Part shown: positions 12,801 through 23,620 of the stretch, one piece after another
Position numbering within the stretch: the stretch's first letter is position 1
Layout of the letters: each line of letters begins with the position of its first letter
Assembly (NCBI RefSeq): GCF_029931775.1
Contig: NC_079324.1
Span: forward strand, 62,627,268-62,691,267
Direction: 5' to 3'
Origin: Euleptes europaea
Lineage: Eukaryota; Chordata; Lepidosauria; Squamata; Sphaerodactylidae
Length of the DNA stretch: 64,000 nt
The notes under the pieces: generated by a model
What the model saw: the letters and a program-made list of their open reading frames with translations, nothing else
What the model was told of the DNA's origin: nothing
Database searches by the model: none
Translations under genes and position numbers: made by a program

Positions 12801-15800
12801 TGCACGTGTAATAGAAAGTTAAGGGCTTTTATTTTAACTTTATGATTGAAACTAGACTTTCAATAGACACTAAAAACAGCGAGAGGTGGATAATCTCAGT
12901 TTACGTCTTCTTCAGGACGCAACTGCCTCTCTAGAAGAAAAAGAGTTGGTTTTTATATGCCGACTTTACCAGTTAAGGAAAAATCAAACTAGCTTACAAT
13001 CACCTTCCCTTCCCCTCCTCACAACAGATACCCTGTGAGGTAGGTGAGACTGACAGAGTGTGACTAGCCCAAGGTCACCCAGCTGGCATCATGTGGAGGA
13101 GTGGGGAAAGAAATCCAGTTCACCAGATTAGCATCCGCCGCTCATGTGGAGGAGTGGGGAATCAAACCTGGTTCTCCAGATCAGAGTCTACCTCTCCAAA
13201 CCACTGCTCTTAACTACTATACCATGCCGGCTCTCTAGTGGGTCCATTCATTCCCAAGTCAAACGGGCTTGGTCTACACCCTCATTCTGGAAAGCACCTG
13301 TTGCATCTTCTTGTATTCTCCAACCCTTGCATAGGCCATGAAGAGATGGGAGTGATACTCTTCGCTGTTGGGGACTTTCTTCACAGCTGCCTCATAGAGT
13401 TTCATGACCAGCTCCGCTGTAACAGAAGGTGACATTATAACAAACCGGTGGATGACTGTATTAGGCTGCAGCTTTTTTTTTTTTTTTACCGCAAAGGAAT
13501 GTCATAAAGAACTGGAATGGGAGAAAAATATTCATTTTTAGGGACCTGCAATTTCCCCTAGAATCACCTGCCCAGAATATTTTGTGCGCATTTCCCCCTG
13601 CAACCTGTGTTGAACTCTCTACCACACAAACTCTACAACATACTGTATTTAGCACGTGTGCCTGTTTCAGATTTCTGTTTTGTACTGGTTGCATTGACTT
13701 ACATTGTCTAATCTGCCTTGTGCCTCGGTGAGAAAAGCAGACTATAAATAATGTAAATTAAAACACACGCAATATGATTTACTCTGCTGTCCCTCCACCT
13801 ATTATGTTCACAATGGATATCACCCTGTTAAGGGCACACTTTTGAAATGACTGCCCCATTAAGTCCTCAATGACAGCTCTAAGAATATTTAAAGTTATGG
13901 CCCTACCTGAAGCACAAAGGAGAAAAATAAGCTGGAAAACCTACGTCTATGCATTTCCCGGTAAAGGATAGTGAGAGCTTGTAATGAATTGTCATCCGTG
14001 GGTTCAAGGGCTGCTACTTCTTGAGCCAAGGCGAATGCTTCATCTTGTTTCCCAGTTCTCTGCAGGCCAATGGCTTTCAAAACCTGTCCGAAAGGAAGAA
14101 GTAGCTTTCAAGGAGTTTCCCAACAGCTATAAAAAGGAAGTTTCTCTTAAAAGGAACTACTGCAGAGATGCACAGTGAATGGGGCAAGGGTAGCAACAAT
14201 GTGTCTGTGTTACATTCAACAAGCTTGCCCCTATCCCTCATTCACCAGACAACAGGTGACAATAAGCACCCCAAACTCTGTAGGCCCTAACTCTAACAGA
14301 CCTCACTTAGCCAAAAAAGTAGTCATAGGGGTTATAGGCTCTGCTACTATTGTGGATGAATGAATGCATTACTTATTACGGGTGAAGACCAGTTATAAAA
14401 TACATGCAATAGCACCATTAATAGCTAAATTGTTGTGGATCCTGTAGTAAGAACACCTTGAACAGAGCTGGCCTTATGCTGCTAGGGTATGGTGATGTTA
14501 TGCATATAATCTAAAGCTGTACTTTGCCCTTCCAAAATTCCTAATACGGCTTTATAAAATGTAAGCCAATACACAAACTAAGAAAGCACAGGCCTCAAGC
14601 AGCACAAAAATAAGACATAAGCAGCAGGAAATCCCAAAAAAGCCCACAATTTTAAAAACAGAAGTGACAGGACAAGATGAGCAAGCATCACTTGTCATGG
14701 TGCTCCCCCTCCAAAAAGCATTACAACAGAAAAAGACCCTTTCCCTGTGCAATCCGTCACCACACTTTAGATGGGCGTGCACACATGCCAAAGGGCATCT
14801 CTGATGATGCTCTGAGTGCCAGAGCAGATTTATGCCAAAGATTACAATGTTTGATTTACCTTGGTCCCCAAACTGTTTGTGGCTTTGAAGGTGAAAGGCA
14901 GCACATTAAGTTCAGCCGGGAAACTAAACGGAAGCTAGTGGCATTGATATAAAGCTGCCTGACCCCACCAACACTTTAGTAGCCACACACTGGACTAACT
15001 GCAGCTGCTAAAGCACAGGCATCCCAAGAAGAGAACGCTCCAATAATCTGTTATTGACATCACTACGGCAAACACAACCATAGCCCAGATCACCTCTGTC
15101 TAAGACAGGGCACAGCTGCTACACTAGCCTTGTCAGGTAAAAGACACATCCACCCGCCACCACTTCGGGGCCATCCAAGAGTAGTGATGGACCCAGGAGT
15201 ACTTCCTGAAACTGAGAACCAAAGGGGGAGGTACAACCCCATTCTTTTATAAAGTGTTCTTATAAAATATACATACAGCCTATCTCTCCCCTTCAGTTTC
15301 CCCCCCTCAACATTCTATAACACTTCCTACTGTTTCCCCCAAACATGTTATTTCAAAGAGTGCATTGGGGGGGGGGGGAATAAAAGAGCCATTCTAAAAA
15401 AGAAGCAATTTCTTCACTCCCCCCCCCCCACATTATTATTTATAGCCAACAGCACGGGGTAAATATAAATATATTAGAATAATCAATACACAAAATACAT
15501 CTTCGATTTTATCTTGCGATTTCAGAGGCTGCACAGTGTTGAATCATGCTTAACATTAAACTTAAAGCACAGGCAGCAGCTATAAAAGACATGGGTCAGT
15601 TTTTATGCAAGGCTAGATTAGCAGAGCATAAATGAAGCGTATTAGGGAGCGGTATGATCATGGCTCCTCCAAGACTGTGGAGCAAAAGACCTCCATTCCA
15701 GACATTGTTATAAGATAAAACCATGATACAATAATGAATTCAGGGTGTCACCCTATACAAAGTTCTTCTTAGCTTCATAGAATATCTGACCAAATTGTAA

Positions 15801-18800
15801 TTGACTACAATTCCAACCCTAGTGTAAACAGGCAGGTTTTGAAATGGAACAATTCTTCTACCCGATTTTCCTCTCCATAAGTCATAAGCAAAGTTTTTTT
15901 TAATTTCCTCAGGTTTTGCTAAGACAGTAAACTCTTATAGTGAGATACAAATCTGGGACTCCTCACTCACTGCAGGTGTTAATTAGTTCAGCAAAACTAA
16001 TGAATGGTCTCTGCATTTTTCTTGATTAGATCAGAATTATATATGATTGAAGTATTTTCTTCATTTCATGCTTCCTGACCAGGCTGTTCGTTTCTTTTCA
16101 TGTTCCTTTTTATATTTCCTACTTAACATTACAGCATAGTGAAGATCCATTTATTGCATCTGAAAGGTGAGGTCTAGCCCATGAAAGGTTATGCTGGAAT
16201 AAAAATGTTATTGGTCTTCAAGATAATACAAGACTGCTGTTGTTTTTTCTCTGCAGCAGGTTACCCCTCTGGAATGACTGCTATGGCTAAATTCTTGGCC
16301 ATTATTTGAAAATATGTAACCATATTTAACTGGCCAATTGACCAACTTTAATTTGCTCTAATTCACTGTGGTAAGAAACGAAAAGTTGAAAATTATTAAC
16401 TTTTACTCAGCTGCAATTTAGGGACTTGGCTAATGCAGCAAAGTTGACGGTGTAAATTTGAAGAAAGGCAGGGCAGTGTTAACTACAATTAAATTAAAAT
16501 GAAAAAGAATGGACAACTGCCCCCTTACAGAAAGCTGACATAAAAGTAGCAGGGGAAGAACAAATCTCACTTCTCCAAAATATCAGTCTCAGATGCTCCA
16601 CCCCAACCAGTGCTGGCAAGGCAACAGCCAAAGAACACAGTTGGCCCTGACTTGTTTAAGATTCAAGACAGACAAATTAGCAAGTTAAAACAAATGAACC
16701 CTGAGCTCACCTTAGCACAGTGAAGATCTTTGTGTTTTTTCAGCAGCTTGTCTGCCTGCTGGATTGCCATTTTATTATTGCCATTATCAAGGTAATCTAA
16801 AGAAAGAAAAGACCCAAAGTGGTTACAAGCACAAACTGGAAAGCTGGATCCCTACGCCTAGGCCTTATGGTGGCTTAATATGAGGGCAGGATGATGATCA
16901 TAGAGGAATGTGATCAAGGAACACAAGGCTATAAATGCTATGATCAGAACACAAACAATATATTTAATTATTTCTATTTTGGCTTATCTCCTTGCACACT
17001 CCATTTCCATTCTCTCAAACACTAGAATTTAGGGGTCACCTGCTGAGTTACAATTCACAAAAAAGTACAGAGGGATCATATTTCAGTGAGCAGAGAACCT
17101 GTTTTGCTTCCATAAGGTTTTAGGTTCGACTCCAGGCATTTGCAGTTAAATGATCTCAGGGAGTAGGTGTTCAAAAAGTTCCTTCTCTGCCCAAGACTCT
17201 TAAGGCACAGCAGGCAATACTGAGCTAGCTAGACCACTGGTCTGATTTGGTATAATGGAAATCCAAAGCAAAGTGGTTCTTTGCACTTTATTTATTCACG
17301 AGTTAGAAGTGGAGTTCAAAAGCAGTGTCCAGTATAAATTCATAACTGGTTATTTGTTCTTTTTGTTTCCTTATCTGAACATGGGTTATTCACGCATCTG
17401 GGTGTGTAAACATTGCATATGTTTCAGGAGTGTGACCCCTATAATTAGTACAAGCGATGAATGGATGTTTTGCTATCAGTTTAATAGAAGAAGCAGGAAC
17501 ATAATAAAGATGAGGCAATAAAACACACCAATAACCAATAAAAGTTTATAAATAGCCTAAAATGATATTGATAAAACAGTCCTCAGGCTAGGAACAGACT
17601 ATCAATCTGATACAAAACTGCTTACTTAAAAGTCTAAATAAAGAGAAATGTTTTGGCCTAGAGTCTGAAGGAAAGCAAAGCGAGCCAGATGAGCCTCAAA
17701 GAGAAGGGCATGTGAAGGGCAAGGTGTCAATACCAAAAAAGCCCTGCCACTGATTGCCATCTGCCTAATCTCTGCATGCCCTGACCTGGATGGCCCAGGC
17801 TAGCCTGATCTCGTCAGATCTCAGAAGCTAAGCAGGGTCAGCCCTGGTTAGTATTTGGATGGGAGACCACCAAGGAATACCAGGGTTGCTGTGCAGAGGA
17901 AGGCACTGGCAAACCACCTCTGTTAGTCTCTTGCCATGAAAACCCCAAAAGGGGTCGCCATAAGTCGGCTGCGACTTGAAGGCACTTTACACACACACAA
18001 CCTCTGCATGCAAGGCACAGAGAGCAAGGTTTGAGAAAAGGATCTTAACAGGTGGGCGGTACAATATGTGCAGGGCGGTCCTTCAAGTACCCTGGCCCCA
18101 AGTCACTTAGGGCCTTATAGGTAAGAACCATGACTTGAACAGCAACTGGAAACAGATGGACAGACAGAGCGTGTAGATCTTTCAACACAGGGATGATATA
18201 TAATCCTGGTATCCAGGAGCGACAACTTGCTGCTGCATTCTGCACCAATTCAAGTTTCCAAACAGTTTCTGAAGGCAGCCCCGTTTAGAACACATTACAA
18301 TAATAGAACCCATCTGTGATCACAGCACTGACCACCATGCTCAAGTCATATTTTCTGAGCAACAGCCATAAGAAGGTTAGTTTTCATATGCCGACTTTCT
18401 CTACCACTCAAGGGAGACTCAAACCGGCTTACAATCACCTTCCCTTCCCCTCCTCACAAGAGACTCCCTGTGAGGTAGGTGGGGCTGAGAGAGCTCTTAA
18501 TAAAGCTTTGACTTGCCCAAGGTCACCCAGCTGGCTTTGTGTGTAGGAGAGGGAAACAAATCCAGTTCACCAGATTAGCCTCCGTTGTTCATGTGGAGGA
18601 GCGGGGAATCAAACCCGGTTCCCCAGATCAGAGTCCACCACTCCAAACCACTACACCATGCTGGCTCTCTGGCGTTTCAGTGGAAGGCCAGGACTGAGTA
18701 TCAATCAACAAACCTGCACCTTCAGGGAGAGTGCCATCCCCACCCCCCAGGACTGGTTGACTCCTCAGTCTTTGAGAGCCTTTGCCATTCACCAACACTA

Positions 18801-21800
18801 CCTCACACTTGTTTGGACTGAGCCTCACTTTAGTAGCCCCTCTTCATCTCAATACCTTCTTTAGGCACCTGTTCAAGGCTGCACAGACCCGCCTGATTCA
18901 GCTATTAAGGAGAAATAGAGCTAAATGCCATCTGCACATTGGTGGCACCTTATTCCAAATCCCAATAATCTCTCCCAGCAGTTTCATGTAGATGTACTCA
19001 GCACGGGGAACAAGATGGATCCCGGAGGGAATCTATAGCACAAGTACCATGGAGTTTAGCTGCAGCCCCCACCCCCACAACACCACTTTCTGGAATGTGT
19101 CAACCAAGTAAAAGCAATGCCACTGAAGCATGGAGCTCCCCACACTCCCAGCCCAGCCAGCCTGCCTCTCCAGAAGGATACCATGGTCAATGGTACTGAA
19201 AGCCGCTGACAGATCCAACAGAATCAATTTAGACATACTCTCCCCATCATTCTCCCAGTGAAGATCTGTCAGGGCGACCACGGCTGCTTCCATCCCAAAC
19301 CCAGGCCTGAATCTGTCTTGAAAGGAGCCTAGACAATCCAGCTCCTCCAACAGCACCTGAAACTGCGTAGCCACCCCCTCCTTGGGCACCTCACCCAAGA
19401 GTGGAATGATGGCCACCAGGCAGCAGTTATATAGGTTATTTGGGACCAGGGGCACCCTCTTCAGTTCTCACAACCACCTCCTCCAAAGCGGCTGGAACAA
19501 CAGCTTCCCAAGGAGAGGTATTTATTACCTCCCGGCTCCAACTGACCAACCTGGCCCAGCTCATGATCGGCAGGGGCTAAGCCTAAATGCGATGGGCCGC
19601 GCACCTCCAAGCAGCCTTTTTGTCCACTTCATCAGGTCTCGCAACTGAAAAGTCATCCATGCAACTAGACCCAGATTGCATTCCAATAGCATTCCAAGAC
19701 TTAACTGACTCGGCTGCGGCATCTAAGTTGCAGCAAATGTGAGCAATTTTATCTGCAAAATATATTGCGAAAGAAGAACTGCGGGTCCTCTAGTAAATCC
19801 ATCACTGCCACAGAGTAGGCACCATAATGCACCCTTACCCATGTTCAGTCACATCCACTGCAAGTTTTCTTCCACAGTAAAACTTGCACATACAGCTGTG
19901 TTACTGCTCTCCGATGGTACTCTAGTCGGAACAGTAGCTAATGAGAAGGCTGTGATATGTTTTATATGCGGTGAGATCGGAAATGGGACAAGTCTCAAGG
20001 AAATCAAACCTGAAATACTACGCATCAAAGTAATGCAAACAAGTTTATCCAGAATCTAAAATGCTGCTAGCTTCCTGTACTAGAAAGATAAATGGTTACC
20101 TTCAGAATATTAAAATGTTCTAAGGATGGTGATTAGGGGAAACAAGTAAGTACAGCTTAATTAAACTTTTTTGTAACATGTAACCAATAAAGATACAAAG
20201 GGAGCACAAACCATCATCTAACCTTCACCAAATAAAAGGTTGTATGTTGCTGATGAAACAAAATAAAGGCTTGCTTGAACATAATGTTACCTGCAGAGGT
20301 AAACGAGGCTGCCTTCAGAGAAAAGTTGTGGGTTTTGCCCTGATGTTTACATCTCACATTCACAGATGTAGTGCAGTAGATGCAAGGACAATTTACATTC
20401 CTAACCATACTGTGTTCATTTTTGTGAAGAATGCTCACATAATTACAAATTATTAGACGCATATAAAAACTGAGAAACTTTACAACACGACACCATTTTC
20501 AGTTCAAAACATTGGACAATGCAAATACTTGCATTGGACAGTGCAAATGCTTATTTATCTAATTGTCTTATTAGCGTTAGCAATTCAGGCATTAGCAATT
20601 CCGAATAAGTGGCTTCTACACGCATGACAGGACTTTGCCAGATCCAAGCACATTTAGGACTTCCACTTGTCGTCAAAACAGTTCTATATATGTAATTTGT
20701 TGAGTGTTTTCTAATACAACTTTGGAAAACCAAGACACAAAAATATGCCACTTTATAAAACTACCGGTAAGTGCATCTCACTTTTTCTAACCTAATTTTC
20801 AAACTTAACACCCCTTTAAGAATGAATTCTTTATTCTTCCAAGGCAAAAACACTTCACAACAGCATGCTGCTGCACCTCCTCCCCATGGGGAAACCTGCA
20901 GCCTGCAGCACTGAAACCGACTGTACAAATCTGAAATTCAAGGAATTCTTTTCTAAAGCAAGCTGGTCTTAAGAATCAACACCAAGCAGAACCAGATTCT
21001 GAGCCAACCTGATTCACGTCAAGAGACGTATAGGAAGAACTTTATACAAGACAGACTCCGGCCCCATCCTACTGGTATCATTTCAAGCAGCACAAGCCTC
21101 AGTCCAACTCTACTTTAAACTTCCAAGTCCGCAGGAAAAACACCATCAGGCCTACCCAGGAGTTTAAGTTTCAGTATTTTATACCGGCTACGCTAAGAGT
21201 AGCCTCTGCCTTGGGCTGAACTTTCTTCAGTGTTGAATGTTTAGAAACCCCTCAGACTACGTACTGCATTTTATCTTCCTTTGCCAGGACTTGCAAAAGA
21301 ATACAGCAAACCACTCCGTGATCATAACTAACACACTTCCTAACGAAGGTAGAAAAAACAGAGTGGGTAGCAAATTTTGGAATATTACGGAGCTGTTTCC
21401 TGTAGAGACAAGGTACCCAGGTCAGCTTATCTTGCAAGTTTTACTGTTGGGGATGGGAGGGGGGGAGACACACAAGTTAACAAAGTACATGCCCCATGGA
21501 AGAGCACTGCAGCTAAATTGCTTCGCCTGCACAACTCAAAAGATGCCAAAGATCTGAAAAGTTTCACGCAACAACTGCGGCACAAAGATGAGGCAACAAC
21601 AGATTCAAACAGGAGGAGAGCAAACACATACCCTGAAGCTAGGGAATAATTAATACTTAGATCCAGGTATCAGTCCTGGACCCAGCATCAACAAGAAAAC
21701 AGCATACAGGCCATGCGGGTGCACACATACAAATAGGTTGCCATCCTGATACAGAGATGAGGTTTGCATGGACTGTAAAAGGGCCTTCACAGTGTGCCTG

Positions 21801-23396
21801 GACCACTATATGGACTGCAAAAGCATAATGGGAAGGAAACCTCCAAACCCTAACATTTTCAAAGGGGGGGCAAACTTCCACTCCTGAAATTCTGCTTTCA
21901 CTTCACAGTCATCTTCCCCTGCTATTCTCTCACCTCAAAGCGGCCAAAGTCCCCCTTCTCCATGTTTTCCCCCCAGAACTCTGCTAACATGCACACGGGC
22001 ACCTATCCTAACCCCAACTAAATAAAATGCCCCAACTAAAGTTCACATCCCCAGACATCCTACATCAAACCCCTTCCTCAATTGATCTGAAATTAGGAAA
22101 AATAGGTTTTATGTTCCACAGCCTGTCTCAGCATAAAGAATTTTCTGATGATAACATAATGGGGGGGGGGGCCCTCCCCCATCTATAACAGTCTCAGCAC
22201 CAGTTAATGGCAGACCTTGATTTCTGGCTCATTTGACCCTCCCCATCTATTACACCATGCCGTGCAGTTTAATTGCATAAAAGTATCGCACAAGAAGGGT
22301 AGTGGGATTCTCCAGTGTGCATACACCCCAGGAACTGGGGGGGGGGGAACTGCACCCCCCCCAGTATTTTATGTGGGGGCTCTAGCCCCTCTGCATGCAC
22401 TCTCTCCAGAACTGGGAGCATGTGGGAAAGTTGTGGGGGGGGGAGGCACAGCCCACCATTCCCCCCCTCACAAAACCCTCCCTGCTACTTCATCTCATGG
22501 CACCTCATAGCATGTGTTGTCTTTTTTGGGGTGGGGGTGAAGAATCTTCACACTCTTCCTCACCCCAACCACTCACTCTTTAAGGACTTGAGGCTCCCCC
22601 TCCCCCAGCAAAAGGGGGGCTCCTGAGGCAGAGATCAGGATATTGTAAACAACCCCCCCCCAGTTTTAAGAGATAAAGAGGCAAGACTTTAATCCGGGAC
22701 ATAGCCCACCATTTCCCCCTCACAAAACCCTTCTACTTCATCTCATGGCACCTCATAGCACATGTAGTCTTTTTTTTGGGGGGGGAGGTGAAGAATCTTC
22801 ACTCTTCCTCACCCCAACCACTCACTCATTAAGGACCTGAGGCTCCCCCTCCCCCAGCAAAAGGAGGGCTCCTGAGGACTCATGATACTGTAACCCCCCA
22901 GTTTTAAGGGATAAAGAAGCTCCTGAGGACTCATGATACTGTAACCCCCCAGTTTTAAGGGGTAAAGAAGCAAGGTAATCTGCTCTCCCCCCACTCCCCA
23001 ACAACCAGGGCATACGTGGGGCAGCCGGCTAATATCCCCTTACTGGGCGCCCTCTGGGGGGGGGAAACCCATGGCGTCCTTTGAAGGAGAAAAAAAGGCG
23101 GGAAGGGAGTGCGTGTGTGGGAGGGGGGCGGAGGAGGTTATGGGGTGAAGGACACCCCTGAGGGGGGGAAGGCGGCGGGGAAAGGCGCGCGCTCGGGGGA
23201 AAGAGGGGGGCAGTGGCGGGAGCGCGGACGCCGGCGTGGGGGGGGGGGCAGGCGGGTCCCGTGAGGGACGGCTTGGGGGGGGGGGTTGGGCGCGCCGCGG
23301 GCCTCCTTCACTCCCCTCCCCCCCCCGCCGCTCGGTACCGTAGATGGGCCGGAGGCGCCGGTCGTTGGGGTCCTGCACATGGCTCCGCGCCGCCAT
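627..23396 (-). CDS. NAA25: NAA25, NatB N-terminal acetyltransferase auxiliary subunit (5' part, coding exons 1-12)
   Basis: NAA25 (MDM20 family) is the large TPR-repeat subunit that anchors the catalytic subunit NAA20 at the ribosome; NatB acetylates nascent chains starting Met-Asp/Glu/Asn/Gln. Spliced translation follows the remembered vertebrate protein almost residue for residue: an N-terminus reading HVQDPNDRRLRPIY, then DYLDNGNNKMAIQQADKLL, EVAALEPTDDNSLQALTILY, and ELMFEYFKQFGDKPCCFTD. Exons (minus strand): 23339-23396, 16711-16796, 13945-14083, 13298-13416, 12018-12092, 11088-11195, 10214-10292, 8921-9032, 5900-5989, 4197-4366, 2507-2619, 627-834. All junctions are GT-AG and phases chain without a break for 452 codons. 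The family is about 970 residues long, so the second half lies beyond the left edge. The start ATG sits in a CpG island. The gene diverges from TRAFD1, as in human. Confidence 0.96.
1045..1292 (-). repeat. tRNA-derived squamate SINE (family A), diverged copy
   Basis: Same family as the copy at 119-420, with internal deletions in the head. Lies about 210 bp upstream of NAA25 exon 12 in intron 11. Confidence 0.8.
1383..1687 (+). repeat. Sauria SINE, full length
   Basis: The tRNA-related head has an A-box region GTGGCACAGAGTGGTAAGC and a B-box-like GAGTTCAATCCC. The body includes GGGGAAGGCAACGGCAAACC, and the element ends in the ACCTTTACCTTT tail typical of Sauria SINEs, a squamate-specific family mobilised by BovB LINEs. 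It is the strongest taxonomic marker here. Confidence 0.9.
1700..2506. other. NAA25 intron 11, unrecognised part
   Basis: Unique-looking AT-rich intronic DNA between the Sauria SINE and exon 11; no gene or repeat recognised. Confidence 0.6.
2507..2619 (-). CDS. NAA25: NAA25 coding exon 11
   Basis: Residues 346-383, with EELMFEYFKQFGDKPCCFTD and LKVFVDLLPSTQYTK. Acceptor TTGTTAG, donor GTAAGT. Confidence 0.96.
2620..4196. other. NAA25 intron 10
   Basis: AT-rich intron with no recognised repeat or RNA gene. Confidence 0.6.
4197..4366 (-). CDS. NAA25: NAA25 coding exon 10
   Basis: Residues 289-345 plus one base (SLEGEVHHSIEQAVTFVEQR, then RGPYLARLELIRRLRHRGC). Donor GTAAGA. Confidence 0.94.
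4909..5217. mobile_element. hAT-like non-autonomous DNA transposon
   Basis: The ends form terminal inverted repeats: CGGGGTCTCCAAC at the left, and at the right GTTGGAGAACCCTG, whose complement is CAGGGTTCTCCAAC. This resembles the CAGGGGTCTCCAAAC ends of Charlie-type hAT elements. The flanks CCCTAACC and CCTTAGCC agree at 6 of 8 positions, as expected for an old 8-bp target-site duplication. No transposase is encoded. Confidence 0.6.
5320..5507 (+). repeat. reptilian interspersed repeat with GTGAACAGACTGCTGGACTT
   Basis: It shares the block GAGCATGCCTGTTATATTGG ... CTGATCCAGCAGGGCC ... TTCTTATGTTCTTATG with 25325-25503 and 29250-29420. A family name cannot be given from sequence alone. Confidence 0.7.
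5900..5989 (-). CDS. NAA25: NAA25 coding exon 9
   Basis: Residues 259-288 plus two bases, containing SDDWQFYIIYFDSIFQLIDT and PPAEGE. This stretch is less conserved than its neighbours but the phase is intact. Donor GTGAGT. Confidence 0.93.
6390..6560 (-). repeat. L2-like LINE fragment
   Basis: On the minus strand it reads like the piece upstream of an L2/CR1 3' end (AATTCGAGGTGCTAGTTTTG). Short and diverged. A 22-bp direct duplication (GTCCATAATAATAAAACAAC) lies just to its left near 6307-6350. Confidence 0.4.
6600..8920. other. NAA25 intron 8, AT-rich part
   Basis: Diverged repeat-like text around 6610-7000 (AGAAATGTTTTGGCCTGATG also recurs near 17645) and otherwise unrecognised AT-rich DNA. 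Confidence 0.5.
8921..9032 (-). CDS. NAA25: NAA25 coding exon 8
   Basis: Residues 222-258 plus two bases (EKLTSELQSREIKCMEMYKK to LSRKLLLK). Donor GTGAGT. Confidence 0.94.
9590..9720 (+). repeat. L2-like LINE 3' fragment
   Basis: Has the block GGCCTGCCTGAGGTGATCAA ... TTCTGCAAACTTTGTAAAA that recurs at 61990-62060 within a clearer L2 copy. Confidence 0.55.
9735..9835. repeat. TTTAAATCA-rich interspersed repeat
   Basis: Repeated GATTTAAATCAA motifs in both orientations suggest a small palindromic DNA element. Family not identified. Confidence 0.35.
10214..10292 (-). CDS. NAA25: NAA25 coding exon 7
   Basis: Residues 196-221 plus one base (VELYYMILERLEKYQEALDV... to GKLG). Donor GTAATT. Confidence 0.95.
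10501..10714 (+). repeat. 5S rRNA-derived SINE
   Basis: The head matches 5S rRNA including the internal promoter region (GGTTAGTACTTGGA...GGAGACCACC), followed by a family-specific tail ending CTACGACTTGATGGCACT. Diverged from 5S, so not a functional rRNA gene. Confidence 0.85.
10750..10925. repeat. interspersed repeat with 30-bp inverted arms
   Basis: Arms at 10750-10779 and 10861-10890 are inverted copies (one T/C difference) separated by 81 bp. The outer text GTGAAAGCCTTCGACAA and the core CAGCTGTGGCAGGCATCTTC recur at 24394-24492 and 31799-31935. Confidence 0.65.
11088..11195 (-). CDS. NAA25: NAA25 coding exon 6
   Basis: Thirty-six codons, residues 160-195, beginning SISAQDENLSKTMFLPLAER and ending IEAEAE. 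Donor GTAAGA. Confidence 0.95.
12018..12092 (-). CDS. NAA25: NAA25 coding exon 5
   Basis: Twenty-five codons, residues 135-159 (AGMALYKIVPKNPYYFWSVM...). In phase 0 at both ends; donor GTGAGT. Confidence 0.95.
12933..13232 (-). repeat. tRNA-derived squamate SINE (family A)
   Basis: Near-complete copy in intron 4 of NAA25, next to exon 4. Confidence 0.85.
13298..13416 (-). CDS. NAA25: NAA25 coding exon 4
   Basis: Residues 95-134 (PELVMKLYEAAVKKVPNSEE to EYKKMQQ). Acceptor TTACAG, donor GTGCTT. A tRNA-derived SINE sits about 65 bp past the donor. Confidence 0.95.
13580..13765 (+). repeat. L2 LINE 3' end fragment
   Basis: Ends in the L2-like motif GGTGAGAAAAGCAGACTATA followed by AATAATGTAAAT, as in the copies at 30560-31022 and 61837-62402. 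Confidence 0.6.
13945..14083 (-). CDS. NAA25: NAA25 coding exon 3
   Basis: Residues 49-94 plus one base (VLKAIGLQRTGKQDEAF, then EPTDDNSLQALTILYREMHR). The donor is GTAGGT. This is part of the first TPR-like helices. Confidence 0.96.
14084..16710. other. NAA25 intron 2
   Basis: AT-rich intron. Poly-G at 15367 and poly-C at 15420 are simple tracts. No repeat family or RNA gene recognised. Confidence 0.6.
16711..16796 (-). CDS. NAA25: NAA25 coding exon 2
   Basis: Residues 20-48 (DYLDNGNNKMAIQQ... to LHCAK). Acceptor CTTTAG, donor GTGAGC. It follows a 6.5-kb first intron. Confidence 0.96.
17550..17775. repeat. LINE-like 3' fragment
   Basis: Shares GAGAAATGTTTTGGCCT and the following block (AAAGCCCTGCCACTGATTGC) with 6855-6970. 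Probably the 3' region of an old retroelement. Confidence 0.4.
17779..18000 (+). repeat. 5S rRNA-derived SINE, best-preserved copy
   Basis: GATCTCGTCAGATCTCAGAA, GCTAAGCAGGGTCAGCCCTG and TGGATGGGAGACCACC follow the 5S rRNA order. The tail reads GTCGGCTGCGACTTGAAGGC and ends in ACACACAC. Confidence 0.9.
18034..19560 (-). mobile_element. L2-clade LINE fragment (reverse transcriptase region), interrupted
   Basis: The minus-strand translation of 19033-19455 contains KLILLDLSAAFSTIDH, the L2-type reverse-transcriptase signature. 18628-18828 reads MRLSPNKCEVVLVNG, the following RT piece. 18045-18248 reads VMVLTYKALSDLGPGYLKDR, the C-terminal region. These pieces lie in order on the minus strand but in broken frames, so the element is dead. 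A family-A SINE (18371-18668) has inserted into it. Confidence 0.8.
18371..18668 (-). repeat. tRNA-derived squamate SINE (family A) nested in L2
   Basis: Near-complete copy splitting the L2 fragment, and therefore younger than it. Confidence 0.85.
19561..22300. other. NAA25 intron 1, central part
   Basis: No recognised gene. Possible continuation of the L2 element to about 19650, then AT-rich DNA. A small duplication of GGACARTGCAAATRCTT-like text lies at 20512-20550. Confidence 0.5.
22451..22975. repeat. local tandem duplication with nested 51-bp repeat
   Basis: A block beginning GCCCACCATT is repeated at 22451 and 22704, a 253-bp period with small gaps. Inside the second copy a 51-bp unit beginning GCTCCTGAGGACTCATGATA is repeated at 22868 and 22919. 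Rich in C and G runs, in NAA25 intron 1 close to the promoter. Confidence 0.8.
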
Positions 23397-23620
23397 GATG
23401 AGAGCGCAGAACCGCAGCGCGCAGCCGCCGCCACCCCTGCCTGGGCGGGCGGGCGGGCGGGTTGGGCGAGGGGCGGGCCTGAGGGCCTACCTGCCGCCGC
23501 CGCCCGGCCCGGCCTCCGCGGCCCCTGGTTGGCAGGCGCGGAAGCCGCCCTGAGGGGGCCGCTCGCTGGCCCAATAACGTCGCAGGAGGGAAAGGATCAC
23601 ATCGCCCCGGCCGGGCAGGC
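23040..23620 (-). promoter_or_regulatory. NAA25 CpG-island promoter
   Basis: Very GC- and CpG-rich DNA covers exon 1 and its upstream side, against AT-rich surroundings. There is no obvious TATA box. A CCAAT box reads on the plus strand at 23571-23575 next to AACGTC. Confidence 0.75.
23339..23396 (-). CDS. NAA25: NAA25 coding exon 1
   Basis: Residues 1-19 plus one base. The ATG at 23396 opens an MAARSHVQDPN reading and the exon ends at a GTACCG donor. The start is chosen because the known protein begins similarly (MATRGHVQDPN). Confidence 0.95.

Noticed and set aside
15367-15430. Poly-G and poly-C tracts as a regulatory quadruplex
   Set aside because: Long homopolymer runs are common across this window (also 22161, 22331, 51316); nothing singles this one out.
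17779-17900. Possible functional 5S rRNA gene
   Set aside because: Substitutions from 5S, a fused non-5S tail and dispersed copies show it is a SINE.
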